Counted from the stretch's first letter, positions 36,503 to 48,540 are shown. The stretch: 64,000 nucleotides of DNA from Castanea sativa (GCF_040712315.1 NC_134015.1:44909464-44973463); one strand, 5' to 3'. Made by a program: numbers and translations. The notes: generated by a model from the sequence alone, not told the origin.

Positions 36503-36616
36503 GGGAGACTCACTAGTGTGAGAGTGAGAGTGAGAGTGAGAGAGAGAGAGAGAGAGAGAAAGATTTTACAACAATGTGTTGCTTCGGTTTCTTAAACCCA
36601 CAGTGGGGGTTTCATG
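36503..36616 (-). promoter_or_regulatory. Residual 5' flank of coilin
   Basis: Only 114 bp separate the coilin ATG from MULE A. The segment holds GAGAGT and GA repeats at about 36521-36559 and the left target duplication of MULE A (GGTTTCATG, 36608-36616). Another GA tract (36281-36304) lies in coilin intron 1. Any promoter farther upstream has been displaced by the elements. Confidence 0.6.
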
Positions 36617-36689
36617 AACACCCTTTCCAAATAACGTTACTGTGCTAATGATTTCGTTAGTTGGCCGGTTTGGAGAGTACGTGGGAAAC

Positions 36690-36860
36690 TAACATCTTGA
36701 GTTTTAGAAACTCGAAATTTAATTAAAAATCAAGCTTTTAAAACTCGAGTTATGGTGTTTGTTATGCTCTTCGTTACTTCCATTACGTGGACAAATTTTC
36801 CACCTGGAGGAATTTAGCCACGTAGAAATCAAGTTTATAAGACTCGAAATCTGCACAATA
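36690..36860. repeat. Left hairpin-motif array of MULE A
   Basis: Three semi-palindromic ~25-bp units of the type 'CTTGAGTTTTAGAAACTCGA', 'CAAGCTTTTAAAACTCGAG' and 'CAAGTTTATAAGACTCGA'. ACGTGG and CCACGTAG boxes lie between them. Confidence 0.75.
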
Positions 36861-37948
36861 TTCCCCCACTTACCTTTCAAACGCAAACACTCTCACTCTC
36901 TCAAAAATCCTGAAACACTTTCTCAATCTCTCAACTCTCAGTGTCTCAAACGCTCTCTCTCAATCTCTCAACTCTCAGTCTCTCAAACGCTCTCTTTTAA
37001 TCTCTCAAACACCGAAACCAGTCACCCTCACCCTCTAACGCTCTCCTCTTTCAGAACCCTCTCTCTCTCGCTTCACAGCTGCTGCTACACCGACTGCCGG
37101 TCCGCCATAACACCGCCGGTAAGCCTCTCTCTCTTCTCTAATTCCATGGGTGCTTACACCTTTTGGTCCTGTTACTCTGTTTTGGTGTAATTTGTTTGAA
37201 CATGGCTTTTTCTGAAATGGGTTCTTCTAGATTAATTCACAGAAGCATGAATTTAGGAATTTAATTTTGTTTTTACTGATTTAGCAACATTTAGACATCA
37301 AAAATTGGCCTTCTCCTTTCTTTAAAGGAAAACACAGCTTACACAACCATATGAGAATGAACCTTTGAACTCAACCTAGATGTTATATGAGAGAGAGGAA
37401 ATGCGATTAGGTCCAAAGACCCTGGGCAATTTTCCAGAAAATTTCAAGAATAGAGTCTTGGCCTTGTGAAAACATAATCAAGCAGCCAAAACCGCAACCC
37501 AAATCCTACAATCACAATTTTTTCTCTAAACATACTCACCACCTAAACACACACAGACAGGTTCCTAAGTGCAATGTCCTCACATATCCAATCTCAACAT
37601 CCTAAAAGTTCACTTTAACACAAGTATAATACAGTTTCTCCAATAGCATTACAGCACATGAAGCATGCAATTTAGTGAATCAGAAAGAAGCACAAGCCGC
37701 CTCACACCAGATTCAGGCTCATCAAAACATCCCATCATGTTCCAATTCCACTCTAGTCTAGCAGCCAAGCTCAGTGATCCAGTTGACCCAACTATGAACT
37801 CGGATAGAGCTCTTTGTTTAGTTAAGCTTTACCTACACAACTTTCTAATTTCTATCCATCTATAAGTAAGTCCCATAACAAGACCATTTTTTTTTTTGGT
37901 TTTAGAAATGGGTTCTTTTAGATTGCATTAATAGATGCGACAATTTCT

Positions 37949-39338
37949 GATTCTTCATGCCAATATACGCCATTAGCAACTTTTGCCAGTAGTCGGGTCC
38001 TGATCAATATACACCATTAGCAACTTTTGCAGCCTTTGGTAAGATTCTTCCCAATCTCCAAACATAAGCGCAATCGCCTTTTGTTTCGCATCCCATACCT
38101 TGTAGTAAGAAGGCTTATGGCCATTATATTTCGTCTCTATCAGAGATCTGAGATGCTTAATTTGAGTAGTGTGATCCTCACGTAACTTGTTATGGATTTC
38201 TGCTGCAATAAAATTACAACTCATCATTCTACCATCATTTCGCACTCCAGTCGGTATACACGTGTGAGGACCCACATACACGGTGACCATCCATAGATTT
38301 TGGAGCTCGGGCTTCATAACTGCGTAGATATACCACTTGCATGACTCATGCACGCATTTCGCACAAAAATTTTTCCTCGTCGACCTAGTGATCTTAAAGT
38401 GTTTGTGTTTCCTTGAGGGCACAAATTGTTAATACGCGCTTCACCTCCACTTTACTGGCAAAAGTCAACCCTTTGCACAAATTCATCCCCTCTCTCCAAG
38501 TAGACACAAATGTCACCTCAATATGCGAAGGATCAACCATATTTTCCCAAGTATTTGCAGAGAATGACAACGCAGGAGGTGCGTAGGCAGAGATTGTGTT
38601 CGTAATGTTTTGGACACTAATAACATTGTCTGTATCAGGTTCAGTACCGTCCAATGTCTCATCGTCATCAATGTCCCTCTCAAAGTCCTCAAAGTCCCGA
38701 AAGTCCCCTTTGTCAATCATGTCTTCATACTCATCTTTATCGGCAAAATCTTCACCGTTAATGGCAAGATTCTCATCAACATAGTCGTCATCATCATCGT
38801 CGTCATCATCATTGTTAACGGCAGTAGTCTCATCAACGTAGTCGTCGTCGTCGTCGTCATCATCATCATCATCACCATCGGCATGAACATTATTATCCTC
38901 TACATGTGTAGAATACTCATATTAAGCATCCGGAATCGTAACTTGTAAGCTTGTGGTTGTTTGTTGGATATCCTCTTGCCATCCTGCACGCGGCTCCAAC
39001 TGTATGTACAACTCAATGTTACTTACTTCAGCTATACTCTCCAACTTGTCAAACATGATCTTTACATGTTTGTCTGTTTCTATCACCATATACTTGTAAT
39101 TAATACGGTGCTTGAAGATTTCATTTGGCATACGATAAGTAATTTGTATGTTGTGCACATCAGGATTCTTACACAACTCTTCCATGACAAACATCTTCAA
39201 TTCATCAAGGGTTTTCAACCTACGATCAACTTGGGCATAATAGGTCTTCATACCCGGCCCCTCAAATGGCAATCCCTTGTTCGCATTGGGATTCTTAAGC
39301 GGACCACCGTGGTATATGATTATAACAATATCAGGCAT
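37949..39338 (-). pseudogene. MuDR-type transposase, N-terminal part, frameshifted and truncated
   Basis: Reads from an ATG at 39338 (MPDIVIIIYHGGPLKNPNAN) through an N-terminal MuDR domain, then a long Asp/Glu-rich stretch coded by GTC/ATC trinucleotide runs on the plus strand (about 38770-38880). An in-frame stop near 38922 and a frameshift near 38400-38420 break it. It resumes with the MULE zinc-binding region (HKHFKITRSTRK, CAKCVHESCKWY, HTCIPTGVRNDGRMMS) and the linker QRLQKLLMVYIDQD. It then stops at a short local duplication (37961-38033), and the DDE catalytic domain is absent. The homologue in element B has the same order of domains. Confidence 0.85.
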
Positions 39339-39590
39339 TGTGAACTTGTTCAAGTCAAGTCCTATGTTAGTTAAATCACATAGTCGTAAAGTGAGGGAAA
39401 AAAGTAATGCAATCTTACCAATGAACATATTCAAGCCAGGTTATAGAGTGCCCATTAATATCTAAAGGCCAAGACGTAAACCTTCTAATCCTAGTGGATG
39501 GAGAGACGGAATTATCTATTACTCCATTGTGTGGTGACCTATAATGCCTAAAAGGGTTCTGAAAGAACTAGGTGGGGTAGAGGAGCATGA

Positions 39591-39853
39591 TTACATACCC
39601 ATTCATTACATTCATTCACTACCCATTTCATACCCAAATCAATGATAAATAAAGTCAAAAAAACTTGAAAGATCATGATAAAAATAAAAGCCTACAAATG
39701 ATGAATAAAATTTTGATAATTACATACCCATTCCCATTCATTACATTCATTCACTACCCACTTCATACCCAAACCAATGATAAATAAAGTCAAAGAAATT
39801 TGTAAGATCATGATAAAAATAAAAACCTAGAAATGATGAATAAAATTTTGATA
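39591..39853. repeat. ~130-bp tandem duplication in MULE A
   Basis: Two adjacent copies, from 39591 and from 39720, share 'TTACATTCATTCACTACCCA', 'CAATGATAAATAAAGTCAAA' and 'GATGAATAAAATTTTGATAA'. Divergence is a few percent. The repeat lies upstream of the transposase start. Confidence 0.92.
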
Positions 39854-40264
39854 ACAAAAACTATACAAATAAATACTCAAAAAATTAACACTAACAAAAC
39901 AAAGTTCTATAATTCACAATATTGATAAATTAACTAAGTTATGTTAACTATCTACAAAATAAATGGTAAAACTCTTTAACCCACACCCATAGACAACATA
40001 CCCAACTACAATGACAATCAAATTATGCAAACCCTTAACTGAGATATGAATTTGCTGAGAGGGAAGAGCAATGAGAGTGGACAATGTGGTTTTGTGAGAG
40101 TGAGTGGTGTGAGAGAGTTATGGGTGAGTGAGAGTTAGTGAGGGTGAGTGAGTGAGAGTTAGTGAGGCTAAGAGAAGCTCTGTTTTTAGGCTTTCTCTGT
40201 GAGTGTGTTAATGTGAGAGTCTCTGTGAGTGTTAATGCCACGGGTTGTGTTTTAAATACACTGT

Positions 40265-40545
40265 CCAGAGGAAATCGAGTCTATAAGACTCTAGTTACTC
40301 TGCATAAAACTCGAGTCTTAGAGACTCGAGTTCCATGCGTATGATATCATAATTTAAAAAATAGGATATAGTAAAACTCGAGTCTATAAAACTCGAGTTT
40401 TATCTAGAGTAAAACGAGTTTTAGAAACTCGAGATCTAGGTGGCATTTTGTCCACCTCAGTAAGCGAGTACAAAGCAAGTATAAAGCGAGTTTCTGAGAC
40501 TCGAGTTTTTATGTAAATCTCGAGTTTCAAAAACTCGAGTTGTTA
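40265..40545. repeat. Right hairpin-motif array of MULE A
   Basis: Six semi-palindromic units, for example 'ACTCGAGTCTTAGAGACTCG' and 'ACTCGAGTCTATAAAACTCG', at roughly 40-50 bp spacing. TCTAGGTGGC and GTCCACCT boxes lie between the units. Confidence 0.85.
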
Positions 40546-40725
40546 TTTTGCTTTATAGTTTCAAACCATGCCTAACTTACTATATTGATGCCATCCACAC
40601 CGCTAATCTGCACATTCCCCCGGGGTTTCATGGAACATTATAGCCCCACCTACGGCCAAAATTTGGGGATTAACACTGAACACTATAATTAGTAGGCGTT
40701 GTTTCAAAAGTATATATTGCTAACA

Positions 40726-40970
40726 TTTCAAGTCTCAGAGACTCAATTTAGAGTTTATAAATCGAGTCTCAGATTCTCTGTTTTCTTATTTTAACCATGT
40801 CCTAATGTGGCACTTTTTCACTGGGTGTCCACCTAAAAATCGAGTCTCTAAGACTCGATTTATATTTCGACCCTTTAAGCATCGATTTGTATGTGACGTG
40901 GTTCATCCACGTGAAAGCTACCTAATCCGTGGAAGCCACCTAGAAATCGAGTCTCTGAGACTCGATTTCT
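40726..40970. repeat. Left hairpin-motif array of MULE B
   Basis: Four or five units such as 'AAATCGAGTCTCTAAGACTC' and 'AAATCGAGTCTCTGAGACTC' (near-perfect palindromes). GTGACGTGG, TCCACGTG and TCCGTGG boxes are interspersed. Confidence 0.87.
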
Positions 40971-42388
40971 AATAAGGGGTTTTCAAAATTAAACCGTCTC
41001 TAACGCCTCTCCACTCTCGCACAAACTCACGCCTCTCTCCCTCTCACTCTCATTCGCGCACAGACTCACGCCTCTCTCACTCACCCTTTCCACTCTCACT
41101 CACCACTCACCCTCTCACTCTCACACAAACCCTCTCCGTTGTCACGCCTCTCTCACTCACCCTCTCCACTCTCACTCATCACTCACCCTCTCACTCTCAC
41201 ACAGACCCTCTCTACTGTCACGCCTCTTTCACTCACCCTCTCCACTCTCAAGCACCTTCTCTAGTTCTCTCAGGTGTGATTTTCTTCTCCTAAACCCACT
41301 TGATTTGATTTGATTTGTTTTGTTTTATTGTTTTTGTTTTTGTTGTCGTTGTTGTTGTTGTTGTTGTTTCTTACTATTTAGATGGATATGCAGAGGTTTA
41401 GGGTTTTTGTTCCATAATTATGAAGTTTTTCATAAATAATGAATAAAGGTTTTCTTCTCTGTGTGTATGTGTTGTTCTCTAATCATAAATTTAGAATATT
41501 TCCTATTATATTTTTACCATATTGGACTATGTGCAAAAGTATGTGAGATTGATTGTATATGGTATTTTCCCTTATTAATTTGTTTAGGATTCATAGCTGA
41601 CCCCATAGTTTTGGGACAGCCTTCATTGTTGTTCTTAATGATGAAGATGTATACATGGTATATTTTGATGAATATCATCTTATCAATTTTTTTTTTTTGA
41701 TGAATACCATATGCAATACGGCATTGCAAATAATTTATCTGCTTATGAGGTTGTTTTGTTTAGTAAATGCAGTTTTAGCTTATATAGTAATTTCTTATGT
41801 GGTATAAATCTTTATTAAGTGGAGAATGATTGTGGTGCACTGGTGTTGCATTTGTAAAACAATCTGGTGTCTTGGACCTCTTGGTTGATGATGGTCTTCT
41901 ATTTCACTGTCCAATAATAGCAGATATTTGGTCATAATATTTGGTCTATTTGGGTTCATTATGTGATTCTGGAAAGGACAATTTAGTTTTGATAGTAGTG
42001 GTGAAATTTGGAATGCTATTCCACATTCTCTTATGAGGTCTATTTGGAGAGAACAGATTAGTTGGACATTTGATAGTGTTGGACATTTGATAGTATTGAA
42101 CATTTTCTAGTATCCCTTAAGTCTTCTTTCTTGATATTATTGCTTAACTAGATGTCGGTTTTGGCAGTGTCCCTTTTTTGTTCTACTCTTGTCTTTATTA
42201 ATTGGATTAAAATTTGATTATTATTTTTTCAGGGACTCTTTTGTACACATCTTGTGTGCTTTGAGCCTTTGATATCTCTTTTTTTGATAAAGTATGTACT
42301 TTTTTTTTCTGAATCTGATAAAGCATTTACTTATCATAAAAAAACCCTTTTAATTGAACTAGTTTTTTTTTTTTTTAATTAGGAATTA

Positions 42389-42510
42389 CCAAGAGTATTG
42401 TAACTCAATTGACACCTTTTAATGTTTCCAATGGAGACGTCTAGGCTTCAAATCCTCCCTCCCCCAAATATTGAATTATCCATAAAAAAAGAAAAGAAAA
42501 GAAAAAAAGA
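42389..42510 (+). mobile_element. tRNA-derived SINE inside MULE B
   Basis: Box A-like 'TTGTAACTCAATTGACACC' and box B 'GGCTTCAAATCC' (42443-42454) are followed by 'CCTCCCTCCCCCAAATATTG', AATTATC and an A/G-rich tail. The same family is found at 60515-60635 and, reversed, at 61628-61732. Confidence 0.72.
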
Positions 42511-42844
42511 TGGGGGTTAGGGAGTGTGATTGGTGATTGAAATGGTGGGTAAACTATCGAAGGGTATAGAAGCAAAAATTATGAAGGCAGCACCTGGTTG
42601 ATCAATCATGAAGAAGTCATAAGCATGGGGTTGTGAAATTTTCTAAATGGACACAGTTGTTGGCCTTAGGATTCACTTTTTGCAGTTCTTTGTTTTTAGA
42701 ACTTTTTTTTTATGTGGATGGTCTATGAATTTGTTGTGGATGGTCTATGTTACTTTGCATATTACCATTTTCACGCACTTGCCATTTATTTTCATGCACT
42801 TATCATTCATTTCTCAAACTGACTGCTTATCATTCTTGTGCAGT

Positions 42845-45699
42845 ATGGCTGCTGCAAATGCTGGACAGATTAACCATGTGCAGCCCAGACCCATTGGCAA
42901 CTCGGTGTTGACCCAACAGCCCAACCATCGATCCAAAGCTATTTGGGATAGGCAAGTAAAACACAACACTAAAACCATCTGTATTGTTCTGAACTTTAAT
43001 TTCTTATGGTATCCCATTTAATTCATACAATGTACACGCACTTGTTGTCATAATATTAATCCATGGTTCTGTTCTGTGCAGGATCTGGGGTCCCTTACCT
43101 ACCGTACTTGTACTGAAGAGTTCTCCAATCATGAGCCAATGGTGTACGACCGAGTCGTTGACATCATTAAGGCACTTGGTTTGGAGGGACTCCTCAGGAC
43201 CCCGGGTAGATAGATTAACCATAGCCTGATAACGGCCTTAGTAGAGCGATGGCGGCCCGAGACTCGCACCTTCCACATGCCACATGGTGAGGTCACCATC
43301 ACATTGCAAGATGTGGAGGTTCTTCTCGGGCTTCCTGTTGATGGCAAGGCCATAATAAGGAGCACGCAGAAAGAATAGGAGAATGTGTGCGAGGACTTCC
43401 TTGGCTTCTGACATGTAAATGATGAAAGAAAACAACTTAATGGCCAAAGGATTCTCATCAAACGATTTTTGGAGCAAGTTGTCGATCCATTGCCACCCAA
43501 TACTGAATAGGATTAGCTACATAAGTACGCATGATATTACATCCTAGCGCTACTGGAGGACACAGTTTTCATGGACAAATTCAGCGATAGGGTGCATGTA
43601 ATGTGGGTGCAGCAATTGGAAGACCTTCGCAACCTACGAAGGTACAATTGGGGAAGGGCTTGCCTTGCATGGTTGTATCGAGAGTTATGCAAGGCAAGCG
43701 ATAAGAAAGCCAGTCAAATTTGTGGGTGCTTGCTGTTGGTCTAGTATTGGGCTTGGGCCAAGTTCCCCTATTTGTGCCCAGCAGTTAAGCGTGGTCTGTC
43801 AATGGGTGCTTACAGTCCTGCAATGCGTGGTCCACTGTCCCTGAAGTAAGTTTCTACCTCATACACGTCATATATATTATGTGATCATTACCTAGGCCCA
43901 CAATCATGTAACTTAATTTTATTTATTAATTTTAAAGGCTTCTAGGAATTATTTGTGACAACATTAAAAAATTTAAACAGAGGTTCAATATATATGATTA
44001 TGTTAATATACTCTAATTTTGTGACTGTCATGTGGCTTGTATGTGCTCTGTTTTTTATAAGGACTGTTTCTTATTCTAGTTATATTATTAATTGAGTAAA
44101 TATCTATAAGATTATCTTAGTAGTTATATGTGATTACATTATAGTTTAACATTATCTTAGTAGGAAAGTTCTAGATATTGATCCCTTGTTTTTTATTGTA
44201 GGTGGTTGTGGGTCCCAAACAAGAAAAACAGGCTCACCCACGTCTTCAAGGACAGGTATTGCGAGCAAATAGCTTCAATGTTGCCAAGCCAGATATGAAA
44301 ATGTCTTGTTTTACATGTTTAGGAATAAGATATAGGTATGGTGAACTTTGAAGTATTGTTGATTACTTGTTTTTTGGCTGTTGTAGGTGGTGTGGTAGCT
44401 GTATGAAGCTAATTTAGATGACCTTCCGACGTAGTGCATTGCAGGGAGGGCAGTGTGGACGGCCATGGTGCCGCTTGTATGTTTCCACTTAGTAAAGAAA
44501 AATACACTAGATCGTGTCGTTCGTCAATTTGGGATGATCCAAGAAATTCCCTGTGGTGTTGACACTGATATAGTGCTTCATCGCATTGATTTGAGGGGAA
44601 GGTAGGTGTTGATTGGGTGTGGAGACATGCTGCAGATATCATTAAGTGGGGTGATTGCCTTCAACGGCATTGTGAAGCAGTGCTTGGTAATATGCCTCCA
44701 CACCATGAGTACTTCGATTGGTTCGAAAGGGTAACTCAGAGGTTCATCGATTGCCCCGGTGCAAAATTGATTCTAATGGTAACTTCTTAATAGAGCTTCA
44801 TTCGTAAATCTTTTTCTATTTCTTTACAAGCACTAGTATGAGAATAACATTCTCCACTTGTCATTGTCCCATTAATTTCTGAACTCCACATCATCCCTTA
44901 CATGGCCAACCAAGTGTTTATCTTGAATTCAAGTATAAATGTGTGCATCTATAGAAGTAAAACTGTGAATTCAGTGAGAATATAATTAGTAATGCTTTAT
45001 AATTTATTCATCAACTGCACTACTACTACTAATATTGTATGATAGTGTTTATATTGGTATTCCAATAAAATAACATCATTTTAGTCAAAGATAACACATG
45101 GTCTCCCTATAATTTGCAATTATTACTAGTAGAACCAATTCAGAACCAACATTTATTTTATTATTGATTGGCATTGTTGATTTGGTATTGCATTACTAAT
45201 ATATGTGGTTTTCCATGTGCAGATTGAAGGATACGTCCGTTTGTTGAGGCGTCACCCAGTGGGTACGGAGGACTACAGGGACGTTACTAATGTCCTGAAG
45301 GCAATGCAGGAGCTTGACCGTGTATAACCTCCTCTTATTCTTGAGGCCCAGAATGAGGAGGCAGCTACTCCTATGGCAACGGCTACTCAGAGCCGAAGCA
45401 CTAATAAGAGGCTAAGCGCGAGTAGAGCTCCTGCCAGATGTGGCTCTCGTCCACCAGTTGCTACCCCTCGAGTAGTCCCTACCCCCGATCCCTTTCCAGC
45501 CACCCCACATCCATCTTCTAGCCTCACCATCCCTTCACCCACACCACATCCATCTCCTAGCCCCACCATCCCTCCACGCACCCCACATCCATGTCTTGTG
45601 TTTGACATCCATCCACCCACCCCACAGACATTTCTTGAGCTGTCACCCATTCCATCCTTTGACTTGGGTATTCATTCAACCCCTCCTAACAGCCAGTAA
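42845..45699 (+). pseudogene. Plant mobile domain (MAIN/MAIL1-like) gene of MULE B, decayed
   Basis: Exons are 42845-42955, 43082-43845, 44202 to about 44297, 44387-44778 and 45223-45699. It encodes a PMD protein of the 'serine/threonine-phosphatase 7 long form homolog' type. Conserved segments include [80 protein letters not shown] and VRLLRRHPVGTEDYRDVTNV, with a Pro-rich tail (TPHPSPSPTIPPRTPHP). About ten in-frame stops and one frameshift (near 44601) break it. Most stops are explained by C-to-T or G-to-A changes. The third donor reads CAG|ATATGA where CAG|GTATGA is expected. Related host proteins (MAIN, MAIL1) act in silencing and genome stability. Confidence 0.88.
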
Positions 45700-47340
45700 C
45701 AGGAGCCACTCGTCAGGTATCACATGCCCTATCAACATCCTGAGACACTCTAAAAACCACCTCCAACTAAACCCTGACTTCTTGTCCACAACAGCAAAGG
45801 TAAAAGGCAAAACCTTTTGGTTAGCATCAATTGCCATTGCAATCATCAACACCCCTTGATATTTACCATACAAATGAATCTCATCAATACTGATCACTAG
45901 CCTGCAATATTTGAATGTAGCAATACATGGAGCGAATGCCCAAAATATATAGCATAGTAACGTAGTACCAGATACGTTTCTAGGTATGGTGTAATGGTTA
46001 TACTAGGTGCCTAAATCCTGATCTAAGTATGCTAACAACAACTTTCGCAACCTTTGGTAAGACTGTTCCCAATCCCCAAATATCTTAGCAATTGCTTTTT
46101 GTTTCGCATCTCATACCTTATAGTAAGAAAGGTCATGATCATACTTAGTATGTGTGATGTCCTAGAGCTGATCAATACAAGTAGTGTGGTCCCATCGCAA
46201 TTTTCCCACAATTTGTGATGTAACAAAATTAGAATCTATCATTTTATCGTGTCTTCGCAGGCCAAAGGGTATACAATTGTGTGGACCCACATAAGACGTG
46301 ACTATCCATAGCCCATTAAGTTTAGCCTTCATGAATGCCCCAACATACCACTTACAGTTAGTGTCAATGCATGCGGCGCACACTTTAGTTTTGGTTGACC
46401 TGCGGATTGTAAAAGTTCTATTCTCCTTTGCTGCGTATATTATTAATGCACGCTTCATTACCTCCTTATTTGCAAAAGTCAACCCTTTACTAAAATGCAT
46501 CCCATCTTCTCAAGTAGAAACAAATGGTATCTGTAGACGTGAATGATCAACCATATTTTCCCAAGTATTTGCATAGAATGACTCGGTAGGAGGTGTGTAG
46601 GCAGTGGTCGTATTTGTATCATGTTGGATGCCAATATCATCATCCACATCACCTTCATCATGGTACTCCATATTTTCCTCTGCAAAATTGGGAACAAGTT
46701 CATGGTCATCCACATCCCTGTCAAAGTCGTCTCGCTCAATCCTCTCTTCGTACTCATCCATATCATCAAGATTTTCACTATCATTCGCAGCATGATTTTC
46801 GTCTTTGTCTTCCTCCTTTAAATGTGTCTCTTGAGGTTGGAGTGTTTCACTAGTATTGGCAGCATGATCTTGAGATGGGAGTGTATAATCTCCCGTTGTA
46901 TAGCCTCTCATTGTAGTGCATCCATTATCTAGGGCTGTAAATTGTAAAGATGTAGTTGTTTGTTGCACCTTCTCGGCATCAACTTCTGCAAGCGACTTCA
47001 AACTTACGTACAACTCAACAGCATTTACTTAAGGAATTTTATGAATCCTATTAAACATGATATTTACATGTTTGTCTTCTTTGATCGCCATATACCCGTA
47101 ATTTATTCGTTCATGAAGAACTTCTTGTGGGTAATGGTAAATAATATTTATGTCATAACAAGCAGAGTTCAAATTCAATTCTTCCATTATTTTCATCTTC
47201 AAATCATTTAACATCTTCAACTTATGACGTATCATTATGTAATAGCATTCGATACCCGGCCTTTAAATGGGAATTCGTCAATCTCATTAGGATTGAGAAG
47301 GGTTCCACCATAGTATACATTTATATCAATATTCTTCAGA
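45700..47340 (-). pseudogene. MuDR-type transposase of MULE B, truncated in the DDE domain
   Basis: Starts near 47340 (NIDINVYYGGTLLNPNEIDE). Frame breaks occur near 47033, 46500, 46160 and 45960. It contains the N-terminal MuDR domain, an acidic linker, the zinc-binding region (TIRRSTKTKVCAACIDTNCK, PHNCIPFGLRRHDKM), the YLDQD linker and the start of the DDE transposase domain (VISIDEIHLYGKYQGVLMIA, with the first catalytic Asp in SIDEIH). The family sequence is lost abruptly after VIPDE at about 45705, where the PMD gene's 3' end begins on the other strand. This is a deletion junction that removed the remaining catalytic residues. Confidence 0.86.
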
Positions 47341-47664
47341 GATTGTGAACCTATTAGAGACAAGTTTAATATGTTAGTGACATATTCTATCTCTTTCACT
47401 TAAACATCAATTACAAAACCATTTTATCTACTCTAAGTACAAAAATTACAACTTTTTACATTATATGCATATACAAACACACCCTACATTTGCATATACT
47501 CACCCCACATCACAAACAAACACACTCAATCATTATCATTTCGTACTCAAACAAATAAAAAAAAACCAAAGACAAAACTCACCCCATTACAAAATTTCAA
47601 CTCATTCTAACAAAAATAAATAAAAAATTTTAAACCAAACAACAACAAAAATAGCCTAACAAGG

Positions 47665-47667
<3 letters not shown>

Positions 47668-47718
<51 letters not shown>
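47668..47718. repeat. (TA)n microsatellite
   Basis: About 25 TA dinucleotides in the right part of MULE B, beside a locally duplicated AT-rich tract (compare 47460-47560 with 47760-47860). Confidence 0.95.
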
Positions 47719-47722
<4 letters not shown>

Positions 47723-48275
47723 ATTTTTTACTTCTTATAAAAACCTAGTAAATATATACACTAACTTGTTACATCATATGCATATACAAACCCCACATTT
47801 GCGTATACTCACCCTATCACATACAAACACACTCAATCATTATCATTTGTTTCTAAAAAAAAAAAATCATTAATTATACTCAAACCAAAAAAAAATAATA
47901 AAAAACTAAACACAACTCACCCCATTACAAACCTTCAAATAATTCTATCAAAAATATAAAGAACAGTATCAAACCAAAAAAAAGTCATGAACCTAACAAT
48001 ACATACCCATAAAAAACCTAACAATACATATATATATGTAACTAACAACTAGAGAGAGTGAGTGAGTGTAAACCTTACCTAACATGAGGAGTAAATGGGG
48101 GGTGAGTTAGATTTGAAGTTTTGTAACGGGGGTGAGATTTGTATGAGAGTGAGAGAGAGAGTGAGAGAGGAAGAGAGAGTTGTTGGGTCTTTTTGGAGGA
48201 GGAAACGGAGAGACCCAGAGATATGAGGACTAAAAAGCAGCTACTTAGCCACGTGGATGCTTGTGGGCCAATCTT

Positions 48276-48540
48276 ACAAATCGAGTCTCTAAGACTCGAT
48301 TATGCTTTTTAAAAACCGAGTCTCTAAGGCTCGATATCTAGCTGTAATCCACGTGGACACAACTTAAGCCATAAATCGAGCTTCAAATTGTCAAGTTATA
48401 AATCGAGTCTTAGAGACTCAATTTCTAGGTAGACGCCACATGGAGAAGGGCCAAGTCAGACCTGATCAGAACATGAAAACCGAGTCTCCAAAACTCAATT
48501 TAAAAGCCCTAAATCAAGTTTTAAAAACTCAAGATGTTAT
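48276..48540. repeat. Right hairpin-motif array of MULE B
   Basis: Six units, for example 'AAATCGAGTCTCTAAGACTC' and 'AAATCGAGTCTTAGAGACTC', with CCACGTGGATGC, TCCACGTGGACAC and GCCACATGG boxes between them. The outer units are more decayed (AAATCAAGTTTTAAAAACTC). Confidence 0.87.

Larger units (their letters stand above)
36617..40623. mobile_element. Mutator-like element A, defective, TSD GGTTTCATG
   Basis: A 4007-bp element flanked by identical 9-mers GGTTTCATG (36608-36616 and 40624-40632). The extreme ends are diverged, but the subterminal DNA of both ends is homologous to element B: 'AACATCTTGAGTTTTAGAAA' at the left, and a right end whose complement contains TTAGGCATGGTTTGAAAC. Inside are pyrimidine-rich (36880-37130) and complementary purine-rich (40060-40200) tracts, hairpin arrays at both ends and a broken minus-strand transposase. 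The catalytic domain and any accessory gene are missing, so it cannot move alone. Confidence 0.85.

Noticed and set aside
36759..37190. 143-codon plus-strand frame, Leu/Ser-rich
   Set aside because: Reads CTCTCT/TCTCAA repeats in the left subterminal part of MULE A; it is repeat-driven, with no domain.
38596..38948. Plus-strand Ile/Val-rich frames
   Set aside because: Shadows of the Asp/Glu trinucleotide-coded linker of the minus-strand transposase.
42389..42510. tRNA-like box A/box B region
   Set aside because: No cloverleaf or acceptor stem and an A-rich tail; it is a SINE, not a functional tRNA. The same holds for 17352, 60515 and 61628.
45373..45699. Independent 108-codon Pro-rich gene
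   Set aside because: It continues the PMD frame after the TAA near 45325; it is the Pro-rich tail of the same pseudogene.
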